Source: Diploscapter coronatus
Lineage: Eukaryota > Nematoda > Chromadorea > Rhabditida > Rhabditidae
NCBI GenBank assembly: GCA_964036155.1
Contig: OZ038423.1
Location: 33,681,249-33,745,248, forward strand
DNA: 64,000 bases
Direction of reading: 5' to 3'
Part shown: positions 36,173 through 48,047 of the stretch, piece after piece
Layout of the letters: each line of letters begins with the position of its first letter
Numbering within the stretch: the first letter of the stretch is position 1
The notes under the pieces: model-generated
What the model was told of the DNA's origin: nothing
Seen by the model: the letters and a program-made list of their open reading frames with translations, nothing else
The model's database searches: none
Made by a program: the position numbers and the translations under genes

Positions 36173-38543
36173 ATGGAGGACGTCGCCTCCGTCTGTCTGC
36201 CTGAATCTCAACTGAGGTTATCAGGATCAGGTAAACCTTTGAACTTTCAGCAAATATTTGAAAATGATGATTCGTTTAGAATTGGAGAGATTTCTGTACA
36301 CGACCTTCTTTCCTCCGATAGCCATATTCGGTTTGCTTGGAAACATCCTTTCGATAACAGTGCTATTGGGAAATGAATTCATGTCGAGGTGAGTAGAGAT
36401 TTCTTCAAGAATATATTCCATAAGGAGAACGAATTTCAATAAACTCAGACAGAAGATCATTTATGATCAATAGTAAGAAGTGGCGAAATTTCTGAAAAAT
36501 ACAAATTTCAACAGAATTTTAACTTCACCATGATATATTTGATGCAAGAAATAATTCTTCAGGGCCAACATTTTCCTGACTTGTCTAGCCTTCTGTGATA
36601 TCTGTTTCATTCTGCTGATAGTACCTCACTCGCTGGCTAACTTCGATGCATTTGCCTTCAGCTACACATTTCGTTACTTCTACCTGCCTTCGAAGATGCA
36701 TCTCATTGCGTTCGCAAATTGGAGCTCTGCAGTTGCTATTTGGTCAGTTAGATCGGTGACGATACTAGATTTTGTCAAGAGCAGAGTTTATGAAGGGAAC
36801 TTTTCAGGAAAAATACCGCGCATAGCTTGTTAGTTAGGGGAAAATGGCAAATTGTTTAGGCTGGTTGTGGGTGTTTGCTTCGAGCGGGTTATAGGCGTAA
36901 GATTTCCACTGCATAGGCTAAGTGTGCCATCCCGTGGGAAATTGATTATCGGTAATCATCCAAAATAGTGCCGCAATATAACATGAGACATTTTAGGTCT
37001 GTTGATCCTGTTATTTTTATGTGCAGTTTTGACATTCTATAACCACGTGTCACACTATTGTTTCATCAAAACATTCTGCAATTCGACACAAATAATGGCC
37101 ATCTGTCTAGACGTGAATATGGACGTGTAAGTCGTATGTTTGATCTAAAATCATAGATCCTGGAACACTTTCCTTTGCAAGCAAAACTGAACAAAAGTAC
37201 ATACTTTTCTTTAAATCTGCCTATCAGCTTTGGTAATCAACTCATGGTTCGATATTAAACTTTTAGATGGCCAGGAAATCGTACCAATTTCTCTCCACTG
37301 TCTCTTCGTCGCTACGTGTCCTACACACGATTCGCTAATGCTATTTTCGTCGTTATGATTCCTTTGCTGCTACTGATTGCACTCAATCTATTGCTTCTTT
37401 ATTATGTTAAAGAAAGGTAAGGCCAGAAAATCTAGTAGCGTTAAATTGCTAGCCTAGGAATGCCCTCCTTAGATCTTACTTCATGTACGCGTCGATGGGA
37501 AAAGTGTCGAGTCGGATGCGTAAGCGAGGTGAAGCCGCACTGCCCTATGTGGCCACACTATTCAGACGCCACAGCGATCAGGTAGGCACTTATTCTCAAT
37601 CCCTTTATCCAGAAACTTTATCAATCAGGCCCACGTCCATTTAGACAAACATTTTATGGTAATTTGTTTCTCTTACTTAATAAAAAATGGACAACTTTTC
37701 TGGTTAAAATCACGAAATTCATAATATGGAATAGAGTCAGCTATTTCTCTGATAAAGAAATGCTGGTCACATTTCCTCTCGAGCAATACTCATTTTCTGC
37801 ACAAATATGCTTGCAATCGCGATAGCAAAGATTACGCCTCGGCGCATTTTAATGAGTTTCGTTATCAAAAAATCGCCGCGACGACACATTTTTTATCGAT
37901 AAGTGCCCACCACACTCAAGTGAGTAGAACTAAATAAAAGATAGGAATTCGTGATAAGAATGGATTGCTCTAATCTCGAACAAATTACACTGAAAGGAAA
38001 GAACAAGTGGAAGAATTCAGATGTTGACACAAAGAACCGAACATCGAGTAGCCGTTACTGTATGCGCTGTAGTCACATCCTTCACACTGACGCAAGTAAG
38101 TCGATGTCAAGGGGAAAACACAATCACCTGTCAATCTTCACCAACTTTCAGGCTCCATCAGCCGTAATCCTGTGTATCAATTCGTTCTATGGAAAATCCT
38201 TCCGGTCTAGAGAACAATGGTAGGCAATTTTTCCGTCTACTGAAAATCGATGACAGACTTCAAGACACATTATCGGGAGAAGGGGAGCAACTGAATCATG
38301 TCGAATTTAAGGTACACAGTGATGACTATCGTATCGTTCCTAGTCGTGATCGGGAAGAGCATCAATTTCGTCGTTTTCTGCCTCAGTTCGGCGAATTTCC
38401 GGGCCCGTCTTCTAAGGAGACTGCGATCGAAAGAGAACGTGAAGGAGGAGAAGAGATCTCAAAGTGTTTCGACAGCCTATACCAGATGCGACAGCAAAGA
38501 CTCGAGGACGCTCAGCCAGAAGAAGTCCTTGCAAAGCATCTGA
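36173..38543 (+). CDS. Rhodopsin-class neuropeptide receptor (FMRFamide-receptor-like)
   Basis: Ten exons (36173-36230, 36280-36388, 36563-36742, 36860-36951, 36997-37126, 37267-37416, 37473-37581, 38021-38095, 38152-38219, 38312-38543) give 400 residues in phase. Seven helices are evident: TM1 with GLLGNILSITVLL, TM2 with CLAFCDICFILLIVPHSL, TM3 with SSAVAIWLVVGVCFERVIG (FER in place of DRY), TM4 GLLILLFLCAVLTF, TM5 FANAIFVVMIPLLLLIALN, TM6 VAVTVCAVVTSFTLTQAPS, and TM7 TIVSFLVVIGKSINFVVFCL, where the NPxxY position is altered to SINFV. Two loop Cys (YCFIKTFC and the TM3 region) could form the usual disulfide. The ERVIGVRFPL after TM3 and the Ser-rich basic tail match nematode peptide receptors of the FRPR type. 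The ligand is unknown. Confidence 0.82.
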
Positions 38544-39521
38544 TTCCCACAGACCAGCCGGAGTGTACAGGGGCATTCATCGTTGAAGACTGTCAACATG
38601 GATGCTTGAAGGAATATTTGAACTTCTTTCATCTATTTTTTGTCATATCATTCCCATTGACTTTCTCATTTTGATACATTATGAATAATGTAGGTCGCAA
38701 AGTCCTGGAGATTGAAATCGCTAGATTCTACAGTATATGAATAAAACAGTCGCAATTTTTTCTTCAAGAATTTGTAATTCGATGAGTATCTTTCATGGCT
38801 TCATTATGCATTTCCCAAACGACGAGTATTATCTGTGAAATTTCTAGTCCTTTCATTATTTATGATTTTCTTTGTTCACATTGTCTTGCTTTTTCCTGAA
38901 TTATTCGGCTTTTTCATTCTTCGATGCTTTTCATATCAAGAGTACAGTAGCTATGATTTAAAAAAGCATAGGAAGATTGAAGGAGGAAAAGATGAATTTT
39001 TGTTGCCATAAATTATGATGATTCGATTTTTGATGATTTTTAATCAATCTAATAGTTTTTTATGTCTGTTTCTGTCAACTATTTTGTCCTTCGATTCCCA
39101 AACTCAAACAGGTCAATAAGCACGTTTGTCGATGTAAACGAATTGATCTCTTCCCGGAAAAATAAAACGTATTCTCGAAAATAAAAATCTTACAACTTAT
39201 CAGGAAATTTTTTTCAAAACCAAAGAAAACGACGAAGCACGATCTGCTAACATAGTTGAAATTTGAAAATACGAATTTTTAAACTAGCGTTTTCACATTT
39301 CGAATTATTATCCGTATGCAGGCCACGGAAAAAGTATGTTTATCCTGCCGGTATCTTTCTCGGGTGCTAGCGAATGCACTATTTCTGTCCATGCGAATAG
39401 ACTTGAGCCCTTAGTCGAGTTTGAAAATGTATTTAATCTTTAAGAATAGAACAAAATAACAGCAGCTGTGTTCTGTCCTGTTCAATAGAAAGAATAAAGT
39501 TTTAGGCACGGTAGAGAAGAA

Positions 39522-39654
39522 AAGGCAATTACGAAAAACCACCACCTCACCACGTCTTTAGACACAAGAGGGAAGAGAAAAAAGTAGGGGGCGGGGCTTG
39601 GAGTTTCTTTGTAAAAAAAGACGTGGTGAGGTGGTGGTTTTTCGTGATTGCCTT
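39522..39654. mobile_element. 133-bp foldback element with GC-box loop
   Basis: Arms of about 38 bases: AAGGCAATTACGAAAAACC plus CACCACCTCACCACGTCTTT on the left, and the nearly perfect reverse complement ending GGTTTTTCGTGATTGCCTT on the right. The loop contains GGGGGCGGGGCTTGGA, related to the GC-box repeats at the window start and at 3799-3846. No coding capacity; a MITE or hairpin element. Confidence 0.75.
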
Positions 39655-39770
39655 ATAAGATCTAATTATGAAAATCTAAAGTTTACAAAATTGGCAATGA
39701 CAAATAAAATAATCTACTTTATCTTTTGTAGTTGCTACTTCAATTTTTTTCCCTAGCTTTATTATTCCCC

Positions 39771-39960
39771 ACTAGGTGGGGGTCGGCTACCCTCAGCCTG
39801 TAATGGGGCAGTCGACCTATCCTAGCCACACAGGACTAGTGGCCCGTCTCGAGGGATTTAGGAAACTTTTCTGTGGTTTTACCCACTACCAACATTTCTT
39901 AGATCCCTTGGTTTGAGTCAAGGTGGAGATGAACTTGAGCCCTAGCTGCAGGCAGTAGCA
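39771..39960. repeat. GC-richer block, possible retroelement remnant
   Basis: Begins CTAGGTGGGGGTCGGCTACC and continues through GGGGCAGTCGACCTATCC and GGCCCGTCTCGAGGGA, clearly GC-richer than its surroundings. GTGGGGTCGGCTNCC motifs recur in invertebrate repeats, from memory. No frame, tRNA-type A/B box or terminal repeat could be confirmed. Confidence 0.35.
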
Positions 39961-40673
39961 CACAACTATTCAACACTTTGGCTAATGTTAGATGGAACAT
40001 ACACTCATTCTCATTAAAGTAACTTCGAAACAAAACAGGACAATTTCAAATGCTCATTTATTAATTATCATAGTCTAGCGAGTTTTCCCTTTATAATGCG
40101 AAATCCTCTTCTAATCGGCACTACTGAAACCGAAGGATATAACATTCGACAGGTAACATTAACGCCCGAAAAAGGATGAAAAAATGAGGCGTTAGGGTGT
40201 TTCGATTTTATGAATTTTAGAATTATCTGAAGAATGGTGAAATTTTACGCATTTAGCTATAAGAATTGCTGTGGTCATAGCATATTATAGACTATTCTAG
40301 TGTTGATTCGGTGACATCATGGAACTACAGTCAATTTATCCAAATTCGGATCGTATTCTTCGGCAACACTACTTTGCTACCATATGCGTCAGAATAACTA
40401 TAATACATTGTTTCGAACTTTCATCATTTTTGGTGAGTTGAAAAATTTCATGAAAAGCGCATCCAATTCACGGAAAATGAGAGGAATCGGCATTCAAAAC
40501 TGAACTTGCCCATCTCGGACCGGAAGGCTCAACTGCTACTTTTTCAAGCAACAACCAGGCATCCGTCGTTTACGCTCTTCCTCTATCTATTTTCGCATTT
40601 CTTCCATTCGAATTATTTTTCGATTTTTTCCGCAAATTCTTCAAATATCTTATAATTCGAGTTTTTGGGTTGA

Positions 40674-43600
40674 ATGTCGGCAGTCGGCAGTGCGAATTCG
40701 TCCCCGCTGCTGTCGCCCGAAAGACAGGCAGCTGAGAGACGCAACAGACTCGTCAAGGAGGCGTGAGTTTATTTGGATTGATGGGCTTGATTTTTGGAAA
40801 TTCAAAAATTTTGTGGAAAATCTTAATTTTTGGATCGCGAGTCTTCAATCGCCGCTTATCGTCAAAGTTGTGCATATTTTCAAACATCGAGAAATCGTTT
40901 CTGAATCAGCATTCACAATTGCCGAAATTTCAAGCTCCATCAGGCTATTTTGACTTGTTCAATAAATAGAATTTTTACTTTTCCAGAAGTGAGCGGTACC
41001 GAGAACGTCTGTTTCCGTGGTGCATCGCTTTGCTGGCATCGTCAATCGAGGTTCGTTCTGCTCAGAAATGCTGGCAGTGCAGGAATAATTCTGCATTGCA
41101 CTAATATTTATCCCTCTGCACTTCACTGCCAACATCACTAGTTCTTATTGTTATGTTGTCTCCTCCTAATTGTTTATTGGCCACTTCTTGCTACGCTCTT
41201 ACTAATATTCAGACTTGAGCTGCAATAATGGATACACATTCAGGTGTTCCTATTCAAATCGTCAGTGTCAGTGTGGCTGCTGAGCGCGTGGCTACCCGTG
41301 TCCGCGGTGCTCTGTTTGGACTACCTCTTCTTCTCCATCTGCCTTTTGTCCCTCATTTCCCTCTCCTCCAGAGCCGTCGGATCTGCGCTCACTTTTAGTT
41401 GGATCAAATGTAAGAAATCCCGAATTAAAAAAGGGATAATAATCCGAAACATACAATAAGTTATCTGCCTAAAATAACCAGATGACTTATATTAGAAGTT
41501 TTCTTTGCAAAAGCCTAAATTTATTTGTGGTTCTCCAAACTTTTTTGACTAGAAGAATTTCAGCTTCATCCATTTCCCAACCGGAAACTAACAGCTCATT
41601 TGTGGATCCGAATGCCTCGCGTCGCAGCAATGTTGAATGGGTAAATCTCTTTCCTTCTAATTTGAATTCTTCGAAGATCAAAAAAGAATTTTAAGAATGA
41701 AACAAGAACACTCCAGTAACCGTTTGTATTCCACAACCACACTCATTCACATATCAGACTAACTTTCTGCACAATTGTAGAAATTTGTACAGAAAGTGAG
41801 CGTAGAATACTGGCGTTTGTTTACTTGATAGACGTCTTCCCTCCATTTGTCCTATTCTCCATTTCTTCCATGTGGAAATATATATATTTTTTTAAAAATC
41901 ATTCCGTTTCATTTCAGATCGAACAGCACAGTTTCGGTCCTCTGTCCCCGTTCGCGCAGACTCCGTCTCCAAACAGCAGGTACTTTGAAGGCATTTGGGC
42001 GCGTTCATACTTCCTGACATCGTGTCAATGTGTCGGGCGTGTTAAAAATTTACATGTAAAATCGCTTGATATTGACACGATGTCAAAAAACACGAACGCG
42101 CCCTTTCATTTCTATGACAAAGTGAGGAATGATTTGAGTGATCTAGCAATTGATTAGTTCAAGTTTCAGCCGTTACCTGCCCGAGGACTCATTTCACTCG
42201 CTGCGCAGTGACACTTTCGACTCGCACTCGATGCGTATCTCTGCATCCGCCTCTGCCTCTGTCAGCCCTGCATCAGCAGTCTTCCCTAAGTCTCCGCAAT
42301 CCATTCACACACAGGAACAACTCGACAGGCTGCTGCGCAGAGAGTAAGTCAAATAATAGTCAAATAGTAAATGTTGAAATGTTTTTTTTTTGCATTTGCA
42401 TTTGCACAATTTGCAAGAGAACACTTACATAAAGATTCAAGTATATGCAGCCCTGTTCGATGTCTTTCACATCCCAATCATATCATTCTTTTTTACTTCG
42501 TTATCAGTACTAAAGTCAAAATTGGATGACTTTATGAAGTTCCTCAAGTAATTATCAACTTTTCTTAATTGCAGCCGAGAGAATCGTAACAAGTACATGA
42601 CTCACTCGAACAGCTCTCTGTATGGGAGATATCTGTTCGATACAGGGGATGGCAGGGGATACCTGCTGTCTGAGGAGGACTCCAATGTCGACAAGGATGG
42701 AAGTCGTGAGTTCATTCTTTCTTCCTCTTCAAACTTATAATTAGCCATTTACTCAAATTACAGCTTTTGTTCTTTATTCCATTTTTCAAATTTTTGCATG
42801 ATTCTTCAAAAACAAAAAACCTTGAAAATATTCAGCAAATCATAAAATTCGCAATGATAAACACATAAACTTTCAGCGTACCACATCACCCGGAACGCGT
42901 CTGGAAGAATCGTGACCAAGTACTTTGGCGATGGAGATGAAGAAGAACTCGCTCATTTGCGGTCCACCATCATTCATCTCAAACAAAGTCCCAAGAAGGT
43001 AATCAGAGTAGACCCGTCAAATGAAAAATGACTTTTCAAAACGTTATTAACTTCAGTCCCCTGTTTCTCTGCGTCGTGCAGATTCAATCGAACGTCGTCG
43101 TCGCAGCCACTCGTCTCCAGACAGAACTCAGCAATCGCCTGCAGTGGCTGACATCGATTATGGGTATCATTTCCTGCGTTCTTCATTTTTTTTACTACCA
43201 TTCGAACTGAAATCATGTTCTATCATTTCAATTTCATTATTCAATTTTTGAAGATAGGCATGCGAATTTGAATGAGCAGCATCAATTCATCTAATAATAA
43301 CTCGATAATTTGATTGTTTCTTTTCATTTTTAGCATGACCCTGACCGAGAACGATTGGATCCGTGGTGAACACCGCATGAGGGTTTGGGTGGTCAACACC
43401 GTTCTGACTCCTCTCACAAAGGCCGTTGCAGAACTCAACCACCTGCTGGAACAGGTCTGTTACTCATTTCATCTATGCTAAATTGTACATTTGTCAAGTT
43501 TCTACTTTCGCGTTTTGGTATATTTTCTGACGGTTCACTAAAATCTCATCCTGGAGTGTAGGATATTTCGTATAAAAGCTAAACATTTTAACGAGGTGAC

Positions 43601-46600
43601 ACTACGACACCTGATGGAAAAGGAGAATAGGCAAAAGAAACTTTTCCTACAATTCTTCAAATTTGTGTACGAGACATTCGACATCTAATTTTATGTTTGC
43701 ATTCATCAATTATTCCAATTTGAGGAGCGCATAACTCCCTCTCTGCGCATCGGCTCCTCTTCTGTGGACACACTCAAACTGGCTCTGCACGAGCGGCCTA
43801 AGCTTCGATCGTCTGCGCTGCCTTTCATCATTCCTTACTTGAGTGTCCACAACAACCAGGTACAAAATAAGATTCTTTATTCATGGCAATTACTAAATGA
43901 CGGGATGCTATAGTTAAAGATAGACGGAAGGATGAAATTTGAAAGAAATATCGCGGAAAAGACACTCCGCCATTTAGAAATTGTTTTCATTCGTTAAAGA
44001 TATAACTTTCTATGAAAGAGGAATTGAATTCTTGTTCCGTTCTTCTTTCAAATTTCGATTTTTCCCATTTACGCTTCATGTTTTTTCTCATTTAATCATA
44101 TTTTCGCACTTGCGAAATGGTACTTTTATCTTCTAACTGAAATAGCATGAGGTTACAATAGATTACTGTAAATTGCACTTTATCCGATTTCTCAGGTCTA
44201 CATAAAAATACCTAGTCGTGTCTAAAATACGAAATATGTTCAAAGAAAATAATTTGAAAATGCAGAGATTCTAAAGATTACTGCTAAATTCAGGCGTATA
44301 TCGTGCAGCGCATTTCGGAGCTTGCTTCGAATCCATTCATGAGGGATTACAAATGGAATAGTGGAGGAACGGAGCCACTTGAAGAAAAAAGTAAGCTTTC
44401 ATAAATTTTTCAAAACAAACGATAAAATGTTGATTTGTTCAGCCTGGTCAGGCCGTGCAGCTCGTCGTGCTTGGACGGATGCCCTTCCAACAGACTCTCT
44501 GTTCGTCTTCGACCTCTTCTCTGCCTACATGGACTCACAGCTCAATTCCAGCCCTATCGTTGGCACGTCCAGGTAGATTCATATTTTATTTTTTACTACA
44601 AGTACTTTTGTCGAAAAAGAAGAGAATACTATGTGGGATAGTTGCACAGTTTCGGAACAAAAATGAGTGTATTTCAAAAATTTGAAATAAAAGTATTTAC
44701 GAACACATTTTTCACTTTATTATTTTTGAAGAATGAATAATTTTATCCTTTACGAATAATAACTGTTCATCATATCTGTTTGATTCATAAAGTTTAAGTT
44801 TACGAAAAAATCCTAATTTTTGGAATAGAAAATCGATGTTCATAATGCAAGAACATGTTAGATAATTTTTATACTCCATATTTTCCAGAGTCGATCAGCC
44901 CTTCACCTCCCACTACACTCTGAAAGCCCCACAGAAGCCGGGTGCAATTCACCTGTCCAGTCACAGCTTCTATATTCACATGGTAATTCCAATTCAAAGT
45001 TCGACATATTCGACATAAACAATATTTGTACTTTGAGATCAAGCTAGTCTTAGTGTTGCATGGAAATAGGTCTTTTGTAGAAACAGTTTATGAAAATATC
45101 AGAAATCAGAACTGAGCTCAAAATTTAGCTTTACAATTTTAAAGAAAAGTCGTTGTTTTGCAATGCACTAAGCAAGGATGACGTTTGTCTTCTAATTTTT
45201 TGATATACTAGAATTAATATCATGGCATGGATGATGTTTTCGATGATTATTACATTGTGGCAATCTAAAGAAAAAATTAAACATAGCGGATTTTGAAGAA
45301 TGAATTAAACCTCATTTTTTCAGACCTCTCCCCAGCCACCCAACTTCGAGTTCGTTTCCACCGATGCGGACGGCACGAGTTCCAGGCAGTCGACTCCCAA
45401 AGGTGCTTCCAACCTCTTCCGAGTCCTCGTTCAGTTCGTCAGACATGCCAAGGTCATATATATATGAGACGTTATTCATAAAAATCGAGTTTTTTATAAA
45501 GGGGGGTGGTACCCAAGAAGTTGATCCTCAAATTTCGAGCTGATTTTTCGTCCCTGGGGGTTTTCGACTACGCTGATTACGAATATGACGGTTAAAACCC
45601 GATCCGACCACTCGTTCTGCCTGCTCTGGAAGGTCCGCATACGGTAGTTCCATAAAATTCTATTTTCGTTATTCGGCATGGGAAAAATTCAAATTTGGTA
45701 TCAAAATGATCGAAGAGACCAGCTGAACACGATTCTGAAAAGACCTTGTCGAAATGACACCGAATAAGGAAGTTATGATGAACATAGTGAAACATATGGA
45801 AAATGTCATATCGATATTTCGCTTCTTTTAATTTTTATTTTTTTAAAAGCCCCAGGTTCCGTGAGTTATTTATACCGGGAAATAGCCCAGGCCTTCTAGT
45901 TTCTGGAACACTTGACCGTTTTCCTATAGACTGCCCGCTAGCGAAGAAATGTCACTTCTTCGAAGAGTTGTCATGACTCACTTTTGCCTAATTTGACTTA
46001 AAAAATTCATAACTTCTATAATTCTAAACCAAATTCGATCATTCTTTTTTTGTTTGATTACTATTGATATTCAGTTTATCAGACACTAAAAGGTAATTTT
46101 TTTGAATATCAATTTCTGCAGAAATACGCACTTTTCGCGTCTTGATTGCGGACTTTTCAACTCGTACTACGTTTACGCGTAAATGATGTTGGAAAAATTC
46201 GTCCTTCCAGTATGTTGTGTAGAATGACATGGTGAACAACTTTGTTTCAGAACCGATCTCAGATTCACATTTGTTTGAGCTCTAGAATTTTTTTAAGTTC
46301 AACGGCTAACTATTGCAAAGTGCCTTTAGGGCAGTAAATTTCAAAAATTCATATCTCTCTGTGTGTGTACATTCTAAAATAAGTTCTGGATACAATTTGT
46401 TCAATTTGAAGAGCTCTACAAGATTTTATTGAAAATTTCAACTTTAACTCACATTACCCTTATAAATACAGTACGGGTATATAGAGTAACTTAGGCTAAT
46501 TTCTCCCGCCAAAATTAATTTCTAAAAATTTTCTTTATATTTTTACTTTATTCTCCTACTCAAGATCTACAAAATAAAAAAATAATCATGAAATTTGGTG

Positions 46601-48047
46601 TGAAATATAGGAAGCTATGAATTTTTGAAATTTACTGCCCTAAAGGCACTTTGCAATAATTGGTCGTTGAACTTCAAAAAATTCTGGAGCTTATACGATA
46701 ACGAATTCAAGATCAATTCTGAAACAAATTTTTTCACCATGTCCATCTACGCAACATACTGGAAGGACGAATTTTTCCAACGCCATTTACGCGTAAACCC
46801 AGGACAGATTGAAAAGTACGCAATCAAGACGCGAAAAGTGCGCATTTCTGCAGAAATCAATATTCGAAAATTCTTATTTTATTGCTTAATAATCTATGGA
46901 TTAAATTCTATCGAATAAAAAAAGAATTACCGAATTTGGTTTAGAATTATGGAAGTTATGAATTTTTGAAATCAAACTAGGCGAAAATGAGCCATGACAA
47001 CTCTTTGAAGAAATGGCATTTCTCCGCTAGCGGGCAGTCTATAGGAAAACGGCCAAGTGTTCCAGAAACTAGAAGACCTGGGCTACTTCCCGGTATAAAT
47101 AACCCATGGAATCTGGGGCTTTTAAAAAATTAAAAAATTAAAACAAGCGAAATATCGATATGACATTTTCCATATGTTTCACTATGTTCATCATAACTTC
47201 CTTATTCGGTGTCATTTCGACGAGGTCTTTACAGAATCGTGTTCAGATGGTCTCTGCGAGCATTTTGATACCGAATTTGAATTTTTCCCATGCAGAATAA
47301 CGAAAATCGAATTTTTCGGAACTACCGTATGCGGACCTTCCAGAGCAGGCAGAACGAGTGGTCGGATCGAGTTTTAACCGTCAGATTCGTCATCAGCGTA
47401 GTCGAAAACCCCCAGGGACGAAAAATGAACTCGAAATTTGAGGGTCGACTTTTTGGGTACCACCCCATACTCGATTTTTATGAATAACGTGTCATATATA
47501 TATATATTTTTTTTTAAAATAATTTAATACTTTTATTTTTTCTTTCTTTCAACATTGCGACTTTTCTGCGCTCTAACAGGAAGAAATGCATTTCGGATTA
47601 GATAGATTTAGTGTTTACGCGAAGAGATATTGACGCATGATGCAGGGATTGCATATAAAGGTCGGACGGAAGTCAGAATTTGAAAAATTCGAAGCTGGAA
47701 TCGAAATAGGAAGTCCGTACAAAAAATCTAAAACCGAAAACCGGAACTTCTGCCCACCCCTGTTGCATATGATGAGAGTTGCATAGAAAGAGAACTATCA
47801 AAGACGTGTGAGTTTGGGAAAAGCCCCCAATGAATATTATGCTGCACTTTTCTTTGTCTCATTTTGCTCATCTCTGGCTAAGAATAGGGATTTTCGTTCC
47901 GCGTCGAATCGTTTTTTTCGTCGAGTAACTCGAGAATATATTTATTCATGTTTATGAGCGTTCCGTTTTCAGATGAACAACAACGGTCACTTGGACCAGC
48001 TCTCGCTCGGCCCTTCAGGCGTCAACCTGCTCTGCGTTCTCAATTAA
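40674..48047 (+). CDS. TMEM209: TMEM209 homologue (nuclear envelope/pore membrane protein)
   Basis: Sixteen exons: 40674-40762, 40987-41050, 41244-41409, 41564-41640, 41918-41979, 42170-42343, 42575-42705, 42877-42998, 43082-43143, 43334-43454, 43725-43859, 44294-44390, 44443-44572, 44889-44982, 45324-45452, 47973-48047; about 575 residues against ~561 in human. Two N-terminal helices (FPWCIALLASSIE; SVWLLSAWLPVSAVLCLDYLFF-type) precede a Ser/Pro-rich linker (FGPLSPFAQTPSP). The C-terminal TMEM209/cytochrome-b561-N-type domain has WVVNTVLTPLTKAVAELN, SLRIGSSSVDTLK, YIVQRISELA, YKWNSGG, LPTDSLFVFDLFSAYMDSQL, FTSHYTLKAPQKP, LFRVLVQFV, and ends LGPSGVNLLCVLN. Human TMEM209 associates with the nuclear envelope. 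The 43143/43334 junction is uncertain: the obvious donor (43163) is out of phase. The last intron (45453-47972) holds a large foldback element that begins within ~13 bases of the donor. Confidence 0.87.
41997..42103. mobile_element. Palindromic MITE, family A, copy 2
   Basis: 107 bp starting GGGCGCGTTCATAC and ending CACGAACGCGCCC, with inner CCTGACATCGTGTCAAT and ATTGACACGATGTCA arms. In reverse orientation it matches 4957-5056 along its length. It starts 17 bases after a TMEM209 splice donor (41979) inside intron 5. Confidence 0.8.
45465..47494. mobile_element. ~2.0-kb foldback element in TMEM209 intron 15
   Basis: Two inverted arms of about 0.9 kb flank a loop of about 250 bases (~46365-46615). 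The outer ends read GACGTTATTCATAAAAATCG and its inverse, next to (TA)n; arm pairs such as TTTCGACTACGCTGATTACG near 45565 and its inverse near 47395 confirm the symmetry. Left and right arms encode matching hypothetical frames (45592-45795 minus, 47174-47377 plus, both containing FHYVHHNFLIRCHFD) with about one in eight residues changed, so the arms are old enough to have diverged. No transposase is recognisable. GTCATATATATAT occurs on both outer sides and may be a target duplication. Confidence 0.85.

Larger units (their letters stand above)
38544..40673. other. Intergenic spacer with repeats
   Basis: 2.1 kb between the receptor and TMEM209. It holds the foldback element at 39522-39654 and the GC-richer repeat at 39771-39960, listed separately. 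No gene seen elsewhere in it. Confidence 0.5.

Noticed and set aside
38189..38674. 161-codon plus-strand frame
   Set aside because: It runs in a wrong frame through the last two GPCR exons; the in-phase splice to the TM7 exon explains the region better.
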